Positions 42,419 through 51,004 of a stretch of 64,000 bases of DNA are shown piece by piece. The notes below the pieces were generated by a model. That model searched no databases. It saw nothing but the letters and a program-made list of their open reading frames with translations, and had not been told where the DNA came from. The stretch is from the NCBI GenBank assembly GCA_016713005.1, contig JADJPY010000006.1, positions 1 to 64,000 of the forward strand. Direction: 5' to 3'. The stretch comes from Ramlibacter sp. Its GTDB lineage: Bacteria; Pseudomonadota; Gammaproteobacteria; Burkholderiales; Burkholderiaceae_C. Both the position numbers and the translations under genes were made by a program. Position 1 is the stretch's first letter, and each line of letters begins with the position of its first letter.

Positions 42419-43330
42419 TCAGGCCTTCTGGGTCTGCACCATCTTCATGGCGGAACTGATCAGCGCGGAAACTTCCGTCATGTTGCTGGGCACGATCAGC
42501 GTGGTCGTGGCGTCTGCGGCCACCTTGCCATAGGCGTCCACGGCTTTCTCGGCCACCTTGAGCTGGACGGCCTGTTCGCCACCGGGCTGGCGGATGGCCG
42601 CAGCGATGCGTTCGATGGCCTGGGCCGTGGCGTCCGCCACAGATGTGATTGCGGCTGCCTCGCCCTGCGCCGCATTGATTGCAGCCTGTTTCTCGCCCTC
42701 GGAACGGGCAATGAAGGCCTCGCGCTCGCCCGTGGCGATGTTGATCTGCTCCTGGCGACGGCCTTCCGAAGCGGCGATCAGGGCGCGTTTTTCGCGCTCG
42801 GCCGTGATCTGCGCCTGCATGGCGTGCAGGATTTCCTTCGGAGGTGTCAGGTCCTTGATCTCATACCGGAGCACCTTGACGCCCCAGTTCAGCGCGGCCT
42901 CGTCGATGGCCTGCACCACCTGCGCGTTGATGATGTCGCGCTCTTCAAACGTCTTGTCCAGCTCGAGCTTGCCGATCACGCTGCGCAGCGAGGTCTGGGC
43001 CAGCTGCGTCACGGCCACGATGTAGTTGGACGAACCGTAGCTTGCCCGCATCGGGTCGGTGACCTGAAAGTACAGGATGCCGTCCACCTGCAGCTGGGTG
43101 TTGTCCCGCGTGATGCAGACCTGGCTGGGCACATCCAGCGGGATTTCCTTCAGGCTGTGCTTGTAGGCCACCTTGTCGATGAACGGGACCAGGATGTTCA
43201 GGCCCGGGGTCAGCGACGAGTGGTACTTGCCCAGTCGCTCCACCACCCAGGAGTTCTGCTGGGGCACGACCTTGAGGGCGCGTATGACGAAGATTGCGGC
43301 GACGACGATCAGGATGAGAGCAATTTCCAT
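42419..43330 (-). CDS. qmcA: SPFH/stomatin-like protein (QmcA type)
   Basis: 303 residues. N-terminal membrane anchor (IALILIVVAAIFVIRALKVV), SPFH domain (VVPQQNSWVVERLGKYHSSL, PGLNILVPFIDKVAYKHSLK), then a Glu/Ala/Arg coiled coil (QAQITAEREKRALIAASEGR) and short C-terminal domain. These proteins form membrane microdomain cages, often with an NfeD partner, which is the next gene upstream on the same strand. Convergent with the ATP-grasp gene, 29 bp apart. Confidence 0.9.
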   Translation of the reverse strand: MEIALILIVVAAIFVIRALKVVPQQNSWVVERLGKYHSSLTPGLNILVPFIDKVAYKHSLKEIPLDVPSQVCITRDNTQLQVDGILYFQVTDPMRASYGSSNYIVAVTQLAQTSLRSVIGKLELDKTFEERDIINAQVVQAIDEAALNWGVKVLRYEIKDLTPPKEILHAMQAQITAEREKRALIAASEGRRQEQINIATGEREAFIARSEGEKQAAINAAQGEAAAITSVADATAQAIERIAAAIRQPGGEQAVQLKVAEKAVDAYGKVAADATTTLIVPSNMTEVSALISSAMKMVQTQKA

Positions 43331-43381
43331 GGATTTCCTCCGTTGGGGGATACGACTGGAGCCAGCGACGCCGGCCCGAAA

Positions 43382-43807
43382 CTAGATCTTCTCGACAACC
43401 AGGCGGTTGCCAACCACTTCTCGCACACGGTGCTGGCCGGTGGCCTGATTAACGCCAGGGGCAGGCATCACCGTCCACTGGGCCCCGCGGTATTTGACCT
43501 GGGCGGTGCCGTCGGCGTTCCAGGCATCGATGTGGACCGACTCGCCCACATCCAGATTGACATCCCGGTTGGCACCCGCCGCCGCAGCAGCAGGCTGACG
43601 GCCACGGAACACATGCCAGCCGGCGACGGCACCACCCCCGACCACAGCCGCGGCCACCAGTTGTACGGGGAACGAAGCGCCGGCATGAGCCGCGAGCGCG
43701 GCCGCTGCGAGCCCGAGCGCGAACATCAGCAGGTAGAAGGTTCCCGTCAGCAACTCCAACGCCACGGCTCCGCCGGCCAGCAGCCACCAGATCGTCGATT
43801 CGGCCAT
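43382..43807 (-). CDS. NfeD family membrane protein
   Basis: 141 residues from ATG 43807. Two or three membrane helices (IWWLLAGGAVALELLTGTFY, LLMFALGLAAAALAAHAG, LVAAAVVGGGAVAGWHVF) and a C-terminal OB-fold (VHIDAWNADGTAQVKYRGAQ, VREVVGNRLVVEKI). NfeD proteins bind the SPFH partner coded 51 bp downstream. Short NfeD1b-like form without the protease domain. Confidence 0.9.
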   Translation of the reverse strand: MAESTIWWLLAGGAVALELLTGTFYLLMFALGLAAAALAAHAGASFPVQLVAAAVVGGGAVAGWHVFRGRQPAAAAAGANRDVNLDVGESVHIDAWNADGTAQVKYRGAQWTVMPAPGVNQATGQHRVREVVGNRLVVEKI

Positions 43808-43932
43808 GTTCACTCCTTTGTCTTGCGCGCACCACATTTTGGGTCAAATCCGGTCCGCCACAAGATGCCTGCTGATTATTTACTTACACTTCGCGCCTGC
43901 CCGGCGTCTTCCTGCCCGGCTGGAGTCCCCGC

Positions 43933-46206
43933 ATGAAGTTCCGCTTTCCCATCGTCATCATTGACGAAGACTACCGTTCGGAGAACACCTCCGGTCTGGG
44001 CATCCGCGCGCTGGCGCAAGCCATCGAAACCGAGGGCTTCGAAGTGCTGGGTGTTACCAGCTATGGCGATCTGAGCCAGTTCGCCCAGCAGCAGTCGCGT
44101 GCCAGTGCCTTCATCCTGTCAATTGACGACGAAGAGTTCACACCCGGCCCGGAACTCGACCCGGTGGTGCTGAACCTGCGCAACTTCATCCAGGAGGTGC
44201 GGCGCAAGAACCTGGACGTGCCGATCTATGTGTACGGCGAGACCAAGACCTCGCGGCACATGCCCAACGACATCCTGCGCGAGCTGCATGGCTTCATCCA
44301 CATGTTCGAGGACACGCCCGAATTTGTGGCGCGCCACATCATCCGCGAGGCCAAGAGCTACCTGGAAGGCGTACAGCCGCCATTCTTCAAGGCACTGCTG
44401 GATTACGCCGAGGACGGCTCCTACTCCTGGCATTGCCCCGGTCATTCGGGCGGCGTGGCTTTCCTCAAGAGCCCCGTGGGCCAGATGTTCCACCAGTTCT
44501 ACGGCGAGAACATGCTGCGCGCCGACGTATGCAATGCGGTGGAAGAGCTGGGCCAGCTGCTGGACCACAACGGTGCCATCGGCGAGAGCGAGCGCAACGC
44601 CGCGCGCATCTTCAACGCCGACCACTGTTTCTTTGTGACCAATGGCACCAGCACCAGCAACAAGATGGTGTGGCACCACACGGTGGCGCCGGGCGACGTG
44701 GTGGTGGTTGACCGCAACTGCCACAAGTCCATCCTGCACAGCATCATCATGACCGGGGCGATCCCCGTGTTCCTCAAGCCCACGCGCAACCACTTCGGCA
44801 TCATCGGGCCGATCCCGCAGAGCGAATTCGAGCCGGCGGCCATCCAGGCCAAGATCCGCGCCAACCCGCTGCTCAAGGGCGTTGACGCGAAGAAGGTCAA
44901 GCCGCGGGTGATGACGCTCACGCAGTCCACCTACGACGGTGTTCTGTATAACACCGAGACCATCAAGGGAATGCTGGACGGCTACGTGGACAACCTGCAC
45001 TTTGACGAGGCTTGGCTTCCGCACGCAGCGTTTCACCCGTTCTATGGCGCCTACCATGCCATGGGCAAGAAGCGCATGCGGCCAAAGGAGGCCGTGGTGT
45101 ATTCAACCCAGTCCATCCACAAGCTGCTGGCCGGCATCAGCCAGGCCAGTCACGTGCTGGTGCAGGACGCGCAGAACACCAAGCTGGACCGCCACCTCTT
45201 CAATGAGGCCTACCTGATGCACACCAGCACCAGCCCGCAGTACAGCATCATTGCCAGCTGCGATGTGGCCGCCGCCATGATGGAGCCACCCGGCGGCACT
45301 GCGCTGGTGGAGGAGTCGATCATGGAAGCGCTGGACTTCCGCCGCGCCATGCGCAAGATCGACGACGAGTACGGCGACGACTGGTGGTTCAAGGTCTGGG
45401 GCCCAGAGAAGCTGGTGGACGAAGGCGTGGGCCGCGCGGAAGACTGGATCATCCGCAGCGACGCCAAGGGCAAGAAGGGCAGCAAGTGGCACGGCTTTGG
45501 CCAGCTGGCCGACGGCTTCAACATGCTGGACCCGATCAAGGCCACCATCGTCACGCCGGGCCTGAACCTGGACGGCAAGTTCGACAAGACCGGCATCCCC
45601 GCGTCCATCGTCACCAAGTTCCTGGCCGAGCACGGCGTGGTGGTCGAGAAGACCGGCCTGTACAGCTTCTTCATCATGTTCACGATCGGCATCACCAAGG
45701 GCCGCTGGAACACGCTGCTGACGGCGCTGCAGCAGTTCAAGGACGATTACGAGAAGAACCAGCCGATGTGGCGCATCCTGCCGGAGTTCTGCCAGGCGCA
45801 CCGCCAGTACGAGCGCATGGGCCTGCGCGACCTGTGCCAGCACGTGCACGAGCTGTACGCCCGCTACGACATCGCACGCCTGACGACGGAGATGTACCTG
45901 TCAGACCTGGCGCCTGCCATGAAGCCGGCCGATGCCTACGCCCACATCGCACACCGCAAGACCGAGCGGGTCGAGATTGACCAGCTCGAAGGCCGGATCA
46001 CCGTGGGCCTGGTGACGCCGTACCCGCCGGGCATCCCGTTGCTGATCCCGGGCGAGGTGTTCAACAAGAAGATCGTGGACTACCTGAAGTTCTCGCGCGA
46101 GTTCAACGCGCAGTGCCCGGGCTTCGAGACCGACATCCATGGCCTGGTCGAAGAGGCAGGGCCTGACGGCGTCGTGCGCTACTACGCCGACTGTGTGCGC
46201 GCCTGA
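43933..46206 (+). CDS. arginine/lysine/ornithine decarboxylase
   Basis: 757 residues, group III basic amino-acid decarboxylase. Wing domain (FPIVIIDEDYRSENTSGLGI), PLP core with SYSWHCPGHSGGVAFLKSPV, NGTSTSNKMVWHHTVAPGD, LHFDEAWLPHAAFHPFYGAY and the Schiff-base Lys in STQSIHKLLAGISQASH. The C-terminal domain includes TPYPPGIPLLIPGE. It consumes a proton per decarboxylation and helps acid tolerance or polyamine supply. The substrate cannot be fixed from sequence alone; ppGpp or acid control is not visible. Confidence 0.92.
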   Translation: MKFRFPIVIIDEDYRSENTSGLGIRALAQAIETEGFEVLGVTSYGDLSQFAQQQSRASAFILSIDDEEFTPGPELDPVVLNLRNFIQEVRRKNLDVPIYVYGETKTSRHMPNDILRELHGFIHMFEDTPEFVARHIIREAKSYLEGVQPPFFKALLDYAEDGSYSWHCPGHSGGVAFLKSPVGQMFHQFYGENMLRADVCNAVEELGQLLDHNGAIGESERNAARIFNADHCFFVTNGTSTSNKMVWHHTVAPGDVVVVDRNCHKSILHSIIMTGAIPVFLKPTRNHFGIIGPIPQSEFEPAAIQAKIRANPLLKGVDAKKVKPRVMTLTQSTYDGVLYNTETIKGMLDGYVDNLHFDEAWLPHAAFHPFYGAYHAMGKKRMRPKEAVVYSTQSIHKLLAGISQASHVLVQDAQNTKLDRHLFNEAYLMHTSTSPQYSIIASCDVAAAMMEPPGGTALVEESIMEALDFRRAMRKIDDEYGDDWWFKVWGPEKLVDEGVGRAEDWIIRSDAKGKKGSKWHGFGQLADGFNMLDPIKATIVTPGLNLDGKFDKTGIPASIVTKFLAEHGVVVEKTGLYSFFIMFTIGITKGRWNTLLTALQQFKDDYEKNQPMWRILPEFCQAHRQYERMGLRDLCQHVHELYARYDIARLTTEMYLSDLAPAMKPADAYAHIAHRKTERVEIDQLEGRITVGLVTPYPPGIPLLIPGEVFNKKIVDYLKFSREFNAQCPGFETDIHGLVEEAGPDGVVRYYADCVRA

Positions 46207-46239
46207 GGCCCCACGGCCCGGGTCGCCCGGCAGTCGAAC

Positions 46240-46293
46240 GCTATCAATTTAATAGCTGACCAGCCATATTCCACGGGGGCTAGAGGCCGATTT
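46240..46293 (-). repeat. 54 bp dispersed repeat, copy 5 (intergenic)
   Basis: On the minus strand: AAATCGGCCTCTAGCCCCCG, TGGAATATGGCTGGTCA, GCTATTAAATTGATAGC. The best preserved palindromic end of the family. Lies between the convergent decarboxylase and fabI. Confidence 0.85.
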
Positions 46294-46322
46294 GGCCCTG
46301 AAAACTGGCGCTCAAGGCGGAT

Positions 46323-47117
46323 TCAGCCCGCCACAGTGTCACGCGACAGGCCCGCCGTGTGGCTGAAGCCGCCATCCACGTAAGTGATCTCCGACGTGAC
46401 GCCGCCGGCCAGGTCGCTCAGCAGGAAGGCCGCCACATTGCCCACGTCCTCGATGGTCACGTTGCGCCGCAACGGCGAGGCCTGCGCCACCATGCCCAGC
46501 AGCTTGCTCAAATCCTTGATCCCGCTGGCCGCCAGCGTCTTGATGGGGCCCGCGCTGATGCCGTTGACGCGGATGTCGCGCGGTCCCAGTGACTCCGCTA
46601 GGTAGCGGACCGAGGCTTCCAGGCTGGCCTTGGCCAGGCCCATGGTGTTGTAGTTCGGGATGGTGCGCAGCGCGCCCAGGTAGGTCAGCGTCAGCAGGGC
46701 GGATTTGGGGTTCAGCAGGGGCAGGGCGGCCTTGGCCATCGCCGGGAAGCTGTAGGCGCTGATGTCGTGCGCAATGCGGTAGCCCTCGCGCGAAAGCCCG
46801 TCCAGGAAATCACCGGCAATGGCCTCGCGCGGGGCAAAGCTGATGCTGTGCACAAAACCGTCAAATGTGCCCCAGGCCGCACCCAGATCGGTGAAGAGGC
46901 GCTGGATCTGCTCGTCGCTGCCGACATCGCAATCAAAGATCAGGGTCGAGCCAAAATCGGCGGCGAACTCTGTGATGCGGTCCTTGAAGCGCTCGCCCAC
47001 ATAACTGAAGGCGAGTTCGGCGCCCTGCGAGTGGCATGCCTTGGCAATGCCGTATGCAATGGAGCGGTTGCTCAGAACGCCGGTGATCAGGAGTTTTTTG
47101 CCAGTCAGGAAGCCCAT
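46323..47117 (-). CDS. fabI: enoyl-[acyl-carrier-protein] reductase (NADH) FabI
   Basis: 264 residues. Start 47117 (MGFLTGKKLLITGVLSNRSI). NAD-binding GVLSNRSIAYGIAKA, and the Tyr-x6-Lys catalytic pair in YLGALRTIPNYNTMGLAKAS, as in FabI of the short-chain dehydrogenase superfamily. It reduces enoyl-ACP in fatty-acid elongation and is the triclosan target. Only 37 bp separate its start from the divergent yejA start. Confidence 0.95.
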   Translation of the reverse strand: MGFLTGKKLLITGVLSNRSIAYGIAKACHSQGAELAFSYVGERFKDRITEFAADFGSTLIFDCDVGSDEQIQRLFTDLGAAWGTFDGFVHSISFAPREAIAGDFLDGLSREGYRIAHDISAYSFPAMAKAALPLLNPKSALLTLTYLGALRTIPNYNTMGLAKASLEASVRYLAESLGPRDIRVNGISAGPIKTLAASGIKDLSKLLGMVAQASPLRRNVTIEDVGNVAAFLLSDLAGGVTSEITYVDGGFSHTAGLSRDTVAG

Positions 47118-47154
47118 AAGTCTCTCGGGTTGGAAATCTGTGCAGAATTGTCGC

Positions 47155-48951
47155 ATGCGCAAATTGCTGGCCGGGCTGCTGCTGGGGATGTCGTCGCCGT
47201 TGTGGGCGGCGCACGGCTACGCACTCTGGGGCGATCTCAAGTACCCGGAAGGATTCGCCCATTTCAGCTATGTCAACCCGGCTGCACCCAAGGGTGGCGA
47301 ACTGCGCCTGGTGAGCAACGTACGAAGCTCCACGTTCGACAAGTACAACCCGTTCACCATGAAGGGTTCGGCGCCGGCGTACCTGTCGGGCCTGATGTTT
47401 GACAGCCTGCTGGCGGGCTCGCTGGACGAAACCGGTGCCGGCTACGGCCTTCTGGCGGAGAGCGTCGAGGTGGCGGCCGACGGCCTGAGCGCCACCTTTC
47501 GTCTGCGCAGGGACGCCCGATTCCACAACGGCGACCCTGTGCTGGCCGCCGACGTGAAGCACAGCTACGACACGCTGGTCGGGCCCTACACCTCGCCCGC
47601 CTACAAGACCTCACTGGAAGACGTCGCGGGGCTGGATGTGCTGGACGAGCGCACCGTCCGCTACCGCTTCAAGCGAGTCAACCGCGAGATTCCGCTTACT
47701 GTCGGTGGCTTGCCGGTCTTCAGCCGCAAGTGGGGCATGGAAAACGGCAAGCCCAAGCGCTTTGACCAGGTGGTTATGGACGTTCCCATTGGCAGCGGAC
47801 CGTACAAGATCGGACCAGTTCGCTTCGGCAAGGACATCACCTATGTCCGCGACCCGAATTACTGGGCGCGCGACCTCAACGTCAAACGCGGCACCTCCAA
47901 CTTCGACCGCATCACCGTCAAGATCTACAAGGACAACACCGCCAGGCTTGAGGCCCTGAAGGCCGGCGAGTTTGACCTGATGCGCTTTTTTTCGGCGGGC
48001 GACTGGGCGCGCCGGGTCAATGGCAAGCGCTTCAACACCGGCGAACTGGTCAAGGGCGAGTTCAGGCACCGGCTGCCGGCCGGCTTCCAGAGCTATGTGC
48101 TCAACACCCGCAAGGACAAGCTCAAGGACGTTCGCGTCCGTGAAGCCCTGGGGCTGGCTGTGGACTACGAGTGGATGAACCGGCAGATGTTCTACAACGC
48201 CTATCAGCGCGTCACCGGCCTGTTCGGCAACACCGATTGCCAGGCGGCCGGCCCGCCGGGCCCCCAGGAGCTGGCGCTGCTGGAGCCCTGGCGCGGCAAG
48301 GTGCCGGACGCGGTGTTCGGCCCTATGTACACGCCGCCCCGCACCGATGGCGACTCGTCATTGCGCAGCAATTTGCGCAAGGCACGAGAGTTGCTCAGGC
48401 AAGCGGGCTGGGAAGTGAAGGGCGGTGTGCTGCGCAACAGCAAGGGAGAAGCTTTCACGCTGGAGTACATGGACAGCAACGAAGGCGGCGCCCGGGTGGT
48501 CGCACCGTGGATGCGCAATCTCGAAAAGCTGGGCATCCAGCTGCGTTTCCGTTCGGTGGACTTCGCGCTGTACCAGCAACGCCTGCAGAAGTTTGAATTC
48601 GAGATCACCTCGCTGGCCTACCAGGGTACGCACACGCCGGGCCAGGAGTTTGCCGATCTCTTTGGCAGCAAGGCGGCCGACACCGAAGACTCGGGCAACC
48701 ATGCCGGCGTCAAAAGTGCCGCCGTGGACGACATGGTGTCCCGCATGACGGGCGCCAGGACCAAGGCCGAACTGCTGCCCGCCTGCCGCGCCCTGGAGCG
48801 CATCATTGCCCACAGCCACTACCTGATCCCGCAGTGGACGGCCGGCACCCATCGCATTGCCTACAACGCATGGCGACTGGCCTTGCCCGCGGTGAGCCCG
48901 CCCTACGCCAACAGCGAAGCCTGGGCCATCGACACCTGGTGGAAGAAGTAG
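47155..48951 (+). CDS. yejA: YejA-like peptide ABC transporter substrate-binding protein
   Basis: 598 residues from ATG 47155. Signal peptide MRKLLAGLLLGMSSPLWAAH. SBP_bac_5 domain: HGYALWGDLKYPEGFAHFSY, VNPAAPKGGELRLVSN, FNSLLA-like FDSLLAGSLDETGAGYGLLA, GSGPYKIGPVRFGKDITYVR. The YPxxFxHFxYVNPxAPKGG start is the YejA form. It binds oligopeptides or peptide antibiotics such as microcin C in the periplasm. First gene of yejABEF. Confidence 0.92.
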   Translation: MRKLLAGLLLGMSSPLWAAHGYALWGDLKYPEGFAHFSYVNPAAPKGGELRLVSNVRSSTFDKYNPFTMKGSAPAYLSGLMFDSLLAGSLDETGAGYGLLAESVEVAADGLSATFRLRRDARFHNGDPVLAADVKHSYDTLVGPYTSPAYKTSLEDVAGLDVLDERTVRYRFKRVNREIPLTVGGLPVFSRKWGMENGKPKRFDQVVMDVPIGSGPYKIGPVRFGKDITYVRDPNYWARDLNVKRGTSNFDRITVKIYKDNTARLEALKAGEFDLMRFFSAGDWARRVNGKRFNTGELVKGEFRHRLPAGFQSYVLNTRKDKLKDVRVREALGLAVDYEWMNRQMFYNAYQRVTGLFGNTDCQAAGPPGPQELALLEPWRGKVPDAVFGPMYTPPRTDGDSSLRSNLRKARELLRQAGWEVKGGVLRNSKGEAFTLEYMDSNEGGARVVAPWMRNLEKLGIQLRFRSVDFALYQQRLQKFEFEITSLAYQGTHTPGQEFADLFGSKAADTEDSGNHAGVKSAAVDDMVSRMTGARTKAELLPACRALERIIAHSHYLIPQWTAGTHRIAYNAWRLALPAVSPPYANSEAWAIDTWWKK

Positions 48952-49980
48952 ATGGCCGCCTATATCCTCAAGCGGCTGTTGCTGATGGTGCCGACCCTGC
49001 TGGGCGTGCTGCTGGTGACCTTTGTGGTGACGCAGTTTGTGCCCGGCGGGCCGGTGGAGCAGTACCTGGCCGAGGCCAAGGCAGGCTCAGGGGGTTCGGC
49101 CGAAGGTGGCGGCCTGAGCTACCGCGGTGCGCAGGGTGTGGACCCGAAGCGGGTGGAGCAGATCAAGGCGCTGTACGGATTTGATAAACCCGCGCACGAA
49201 CGGTTCTGGCAAATGCTGGGGCAGTTTGCGCGGTTCGACCTGGGCAAGAGTTTTTTCCACAACAAGGATGTGTGGCAACTGGTTCTTGAGAAGCTGCCGG
49301 TGTCGATCAGTCTGGGCTTGTGGACCTTTTTCATCAGCTACCTGGTGGCCGTGCCGCTGGGCGTGACCAAGGCCGTTCGCGCCGGCACCCGGTTTGACCT
49401 TGCCACCACGCTGCTGGTGCTGGTGGGCTATGCCATCCCGGGGTTTGTGCTGGGCGTGGCGCTCCTGGTGGTGTTTGGCGGGCAATTTCAATGGTTTCCC
49501 CTGCGCGGGCTGACATCCAGCAACTGGGAGGAGCTCAGCTGGGGCGCGCGCGTCGTGGACTACCTGTGGCACATCACCTTGCCCGTGACGGCCATGGTGT
49601 TGGGCAGCTTTGCCGTCACGTCCATGTTGACCAAGAACGCCTTCCTCGAGGAAATCCGCAAGCAGTACGTGCTGACGGCCCGCGCCAAGGGCCTGTCGGA
49701 CCGCCAGGTGTTGTGGAAGCACATCTTCCGAAATGCCCTGATTCCCATCGTCACCGGCTTTCCGGCCGCTTTCATTGGCGCCTTCTTCACCGGGGCGCTG
49801 CTGATCGAGACGCTGTTCTCGCTGGATGGGCTGGGTCTGCTGAGCTATGAAAGCGTGATCCGGCGCGACTACCCGGTGGTGCTGGGAACGTTGTACCTGT
49901 TTACCCTGATCGGGCTGTTGACCAAGCTGATCTCCGATCTGTGTTACGTCTGGGTGGACCCCCGTGTCAAGTTTGACTAG
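48952..49980 (+). CDS. yejB: peptide ABC transporter permease YejB
   Basis: 342 residues, begins directly after the yejA stop (TAGATG). Six membrane helices. MAAYILKRLLLMVPTLLGVL is the first, and the EAA loop (LTARAKGLSDRQVLWKHIFR) contacts the ATPase. Ends KLISDLCYVWVDPRVKFD. One of the two inner-membrane channels of YejBE. Confidence 0.93.
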   Translation: MAAYILKRLLLMVPTLLGVLLVTFVVTQFVPGGPVEQYLAEAKAGSGGSAEGGGLSYRGAQGVDPKRVEQIKALYGFDKPAHERFWQMLGQFARFDLGKSFFHNKDVWQLVLEKLPVSISLGLWTFFISYLVAVPLGVTKAVRAGTRFDLATTLLVLVGYAIPGFVLGVALLVVFGGQFQWFPLRGLTSSNWEELSWGARVVDYLWHITLPVTAMVLGSFAVTSMLTKNAFLEEIRKQYVLTARAKGLSDRQVLWKHIFRNALIPIVTGFPAAFIGAFFTGALLIETLFSLDGLGLLSYESVIRRDYPVVLGTLYLFTLIGLLTKLISDLCYVWVDPRVKFD

Positions 49981-51004
49981 CCCGTCGTCCCCCAGCCGGC
50001 GTGCCTGGCAGCGCTTCCGGCGAAACCGGCTGGGCTTTGTCAGCCTGATGATCTTCTGCACCCTCGTGGTGCTGAGCCTGTTCGCCGAAGTCATCTCCAA
50101 CGACAAGCCGCTGGTGGTGCGATACAACGGCAGCTTCTACCTGCCACTGGCCGTGGATTACCCCGAGACGACGTTTGGAGGTGACTTCCAGACCCCGACC
50201 GACTACCTGGACCCCTTCATCCGCGAGCAACTCGCCAAGGACGGCAACTGGGCCATCTATCCGCCCAATCCCTATGGTGCGAAAACCATCAACTACTTTG
50301 CCAAATCGCCCAATCCGTCGGCGCCCACGCTGGACAACCTGCTGGGAACCGACGACCGGGGGCGCGACCTGCTGGCGCAGCTGATCTACGGCTTCAGGCT
50401 GAACGTCTTGTTTGGCCTGGCGCTGACGGCCATTGGCGTGCTGATCGGCGTGGCGACGGGTGCGGTCCAGGGCTACTTTGGCGGCAAGACCGATCTGGCG
50501 TTCCAGCGATTCATCGAGATCTGGGGTTCCATGCCGGAGCTGTACCTGCTCATCATCTTCAGCGCTGTATTCGCGCCCAGTGTGGCGCTTCTGCTGATCC
50601 TCCTGAGCATGTTTGGCTGGATGAGCCTGTCGGACTATGTGCGCGCCGAGTTCCTGCGCAACCGCCAGATGGACTACGTGCGCGCCGCCCGCGCACTGGG
50701 CGTAGGCAACGCACGCATCATGTGGCGCCACATCCTGCCCAACAGCCTGACGCCTGTGGTGACCTTCCTGCCGTTTCGCATGAGCGCCGCGATCCTGGCG
50801 CTCACGTCGCTTGATTTTCTGGGCCTGGGCGTGCCGCCTGGCACGCCGTCTCTGGGCGAACTGCTCAGCCAGGGCAAAAACAGCATCGATGCATGGTGGA
50901 TATCCCTGTCCACCTTTGCGGTTCTGGTCATTACCCTGCTGCTGCTGACCTTCATGGGTGACGCGCTGCGCGACGCGCTCGATCCGCGCAAGGCCGAAAA
51001 ATGA
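49964..51004 (+). CDS. yejE: peptide ABC transporter permease YejE
   Basis: 346 residues from GTG 49964, overlapping yejB by 17 bp. The N-terminal cytoplasmic stretch (SRRAWQRFRRNRLGFVSLMI) is followed by a membrane helix, a long periplasmic loop, then five helices. EAA loop YVRAARALGVGNARIMWRHI. Ends DALRDALDPRKAEK. Partner of YejB; the stop overlaps yejF by 4 bp. Confidence 0.93.
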   Translation: MSSLTSPSSPSRRAWQRFRRNRLGFVSLMIFCTLVVLSLFAEVISNDKPLVVRYNGSFYLPLAVDYPETTFGGDFQTPTDYLDPFIREQLAKDGNWAIYPPNPYGAKTINYFAKSPNPSAPTLDNLLGTDDRGRDLLAQLIYGFRLNVLFGLALTAIGVLIGVATGAVQGYFGGKTDLAFQRFIEIWGSMPELYLLIIFSAVFAPSVALLLILLSMFGWMSLSDYVRAEFLRNRQMDYVRAARALGVGNARIMWRHILPNSLTPVVTFLPFRMSAAILALTSLDFLGLGVPPGTPSLGELLSQGKNSIDAWWISLSTFAVLVITLLLLTFMGDALRDALDPRKAEK